A stretch of 11,849 nucleotides of DNA from Candidatus Nomurabacteria bacterium (GTDB lineage: Bacteria; Patescibacteriota; Minisyncoccia; Phycocordibacterales; SBAW01): the NCBI GenBank assembly GCA_943355135.1, contig CALREG010000019.1, positions 1 to 11,849 on the forward strand, given 5' to 3'. The notes beneath the pieces were generated by a model. The model worked only from the letters and a program-made list of their open reading frames with translations, did not search any database and was not told where the DNA came from. Numbering within the stretch: the stretch's first letter is position 1; every line of letters starts with the position of its first letter. This document shows, one piece after another, positions 10,431 to 11,849 of the stretch. A program made the translations under genes and the position numbers.

Positions 10431-11849
10431 ATGTCCGACTTTTCAAAAAGAGAGGAATCAATTCTAGAATTCTGGAATAAAGAAAAAATCTTCAAAAAAT
10501 CTTTGGAGAAACCTGCGCCCAAGGGCGAGTACGTTTTTTATGACGGGCCACCGTTTGCCAACGGCTTGCCACACTATGGCCACATCCTCGCCTCGACCAT
10601 CAAAGACGCTATCCCGCGCTACCGCACGATGCAGGGCTATCGCGTACAGCGTAAGTGGGGTTGGGACTGCCACGGTCTGCCAGTAGAAAACTTGGTAGAG
10701 AAGGAACTTGGGTTCAAAACCAAGCGCGACATCGAGGCGTACGGTATAGAAAAGTTTAACGCCGCCGCACGCGTGTCGATCATGAAGGACGTCTCGGACT
10801 GGAAGCGCATCATCCCGCGCTTGGGGCGCTGGGCGGACATGGACCATGACTACAAAACCATGGACCCGACCTACACCGAGTCGGTGTGGTGGGCGTTTAA
10901 AAATTTGTACGACAAGGGGCTCATATACGAAGGCTTTAAATCGATGCACCTGTGTCCGCGTTGTGGTACTACGTTGAGCAACTTTGAGGTGGCACAGGGC
11001 TACAAAGACATTGATGATATTTCGGTAACGGTTAAACTCCCGCTCGTTGATGAGCCGGACACCTCGCTCCTTATATGGACGACGACGCCGTGGACGCTGC
11101 CGGGTAATGCCGCGGCGGCGGTTAATGCAGACGTGCCGTATGTAAAGGTAAAGAGTGGTGGCGAGTTTTATATTGTTGCCAAAGAGCGTATGGCGGCGGT
11201 GTTTGAGGATGCGGAGATAGTGGGGGAGATGGAGGGCAAAAAATTGGTGGGCAAAAAGTACGTGCCGCCGTTCGATTACTTTGTCGACGAGCTCCACAAA
11301 CACAAAACGCACGCATGGAAGGTCTACGCGGCAGAGTTTGTCACGATGGATTCTGGCACGGGCATCGTGCATATTGCCCCAGCATTTGGTACAGACGATT
11401 TAGAGCTTGCACAAAAGAATAAAATTCCACTTATCCACCACGTAACCGATGAGGGCAACTTTGTTGCGACCGTGCGCGATTTTGCAGGATTGTTTGTAAA
11501 ACCAAAAGGCAATCCGCGCGAGACAGACGAAAAGGTCGCGGTACTGCTGGCAGAAAAAAAGCTCTTGTTTAAACAGGAGAAAATTAAGCACAGCTATCCA
11601 CATTGCTGGCGCTGCGACACCCCGCTCCTTAACTGGGCGGCTACCTCATGGTTTGTAAAAGTATCGGCGCTCAAGTCAAAACTGCTCGCACAAAATGCCA
11701 CGATTGGTTGGACACCGAGCCATGTAGGCGAAGGCCGCTTCAATAACGGGCTAGAGTCTGCGCCCGACTGGGCGATATCGCGCAGCCGCTACTGGGGCGC
11801 ACCGCTACCCGTGTGGCGCAACACCAAGACTAAAGAAATCAAAGTTGCA
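10431..11849 (+). CDS. ileS: Isoleucyl-tRNA synthetase, eukaryote-like type (5' part; cut by window end)
   Basis: The first 473 codons are present and the frame is open to the window edge. The N-terminus lacks the long leader of E. coli-type IleRS and begins with REESILEFWNKEKIF. The class I signature is FYDGPPFANGLPHYGHIL with HYGH at 48-51, followed by GWDCHGLPVE (77-86). The CP1 editing domain is seen in WTTTPWTLPGN (216-226) and MDSGTGIVHIAPAFGTDD (306-323). Two Cys-x-x-Cys knuckles, Cys175/178 and Cys392/395, suggest zinc binding. The HYGH form and the TLSNFEVAQGYKD segment match the IleS2/eukaryotic class rather than the common bacterial class. The KMSKS loop and anticodon domain lie beyond the window. 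It is probably co-transcribed with argS. Confidence 0.95.
   Translation, partial: MSDFSKREESILEFWNKEKIFKKSLEKPAPKGEYVFYDGPPFANGLPHYGHILASTIKDAIPRYRTMQGYRVQRKWGWDCHGLPVENLVEKELGFKTKRDIEAYGIEKFNAAARVSIMKDVSDWKRIIPRLGRWADMDHDYKTMDPTYTESVWWAFKNLYDKGLIYEGFKSMHLCPRCGTTLSNFEVAQGYKDIDDISVTVKLPLVDEPDTSLLIWTTTPWTLPGNAAAAVNADVPYVKVKSGGEFYIVAKERMAAVFEDAEIVGEMEGKKLVGKKYVPPFDYFVDELHKHKTHAWKVYAAEFVTMDSGTGIVHIAPAFGTDDLELAQKNKIPLIHHVTDEGNFVATVRDFAGLFVKPKGNPRETDEKVAVLLAEKKLLFKQEKIKHSYPHCWRCDTPLLNWAATSWFVKVSALKSKLLAQNATIGWTPSHVGEGRFNNGLESAPDWAISRSRYWGAPLPVWRNTKTKEIKVA

Noticed and set aside
10464..11372. 302-codon open frame on the minus strand
   Set aside because: It lies wholly opposite ileS, whose frame has unmistakable synthetase motifs. 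The reverse product is rich in Arg, His and Val without any recognisable domain, as expected of a codon-bias shadow.
1..11849. Mobile element, CRISPR array or phage genes
   Set aside because: I saw no transposase, integrase, terminal inverted repeats with target duplications, or regularly spaced repeats. The only tandem repeat is the coding heptad array at 378-482.

Overview
The window looks like a piece of a Patescibacteria (Candidate Phyla Radiation) genome, most likely a Parcubacteria-type lineage. This rests on compact genes with gaps of a few bases, almost no Shine-Dalgarno sequences, housekeeping operons broken in unusual places (rplK without rplA), a short ArgRS with a KMSS loop, an IleRS of the eukaryote-like type, and small uncharacterised membrane proteins with heptad-repeat tails. 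TGA is used as a stop (for example in thyA), so the code is not the UGA-Gly code of Gracilibacteria/Absconditabacteria. Lineage placement is inference from protein character, not from a tree.

Layout. 1-58: probable 3' end of an upstream gene. 81-156: tRNA-His(GTG). 156-530: small membrane protein with five heptad repeats. 572-1261: membrane-anchored DsbA-like oxidoreductase. 1297-2112: SIMPL-domain (DUF541) membrane-anchored protein. 2152-2170: intrinsic terminator. 2198-3419: secE, nusG and rplK, the normal secretion/elongation/L11 order but without rplA. 3412-5417, minus strand: a dcd-like gene, thyA and folA, tightly packed. 5465-6450, plus strand: tmk and a MazG-like pyrophosphohydrolase, divergent from dcd. 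6517-7785: glyA. 7804-8889: seven-TM protein with a C-terminal DUF2914-like domain. 8907-10421: argS. 10431 to the window end: ileS (5' part only). No stretch longer than 300 bases lacks a gene.

How the genes fit together. The centre (3412-7785) is a thymidylate locus. Dcd makes dUTP or dUMP from dCTP. A MazG-like enzyme could hydrolyse dUTP or other dNTPs. ThyA converts dUMP to dTMP, turning methylene-THF into DHF. FolA reduces DHF to THF and GlyA recharges it to methylene-THF. Tmk phosphorylates dTMP to dTDP. All three enzymes of the folate-thymidylate cycle, plus the steps on either side, lie within about 4.4 kb. The flanks are translation and transcription genes (tRNA-His, secE-nusG-rplK, argS-ileS) and envelope genes (DsbA-like, SIMPL, DUF2914).

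Gene expression signals are unusual. Start codons lack recognisable Shine-Dalgarno motifs. Several genes instead have a -10-like hexamer (TAGTAT, TACTAT, TACAAT, TAGTCT) only 6-12 bases before the ATG, which predicts leaderless or nearly leaderless mRNAs. Where no -35 is visible, several of these -10 elements carry an extended TGn.
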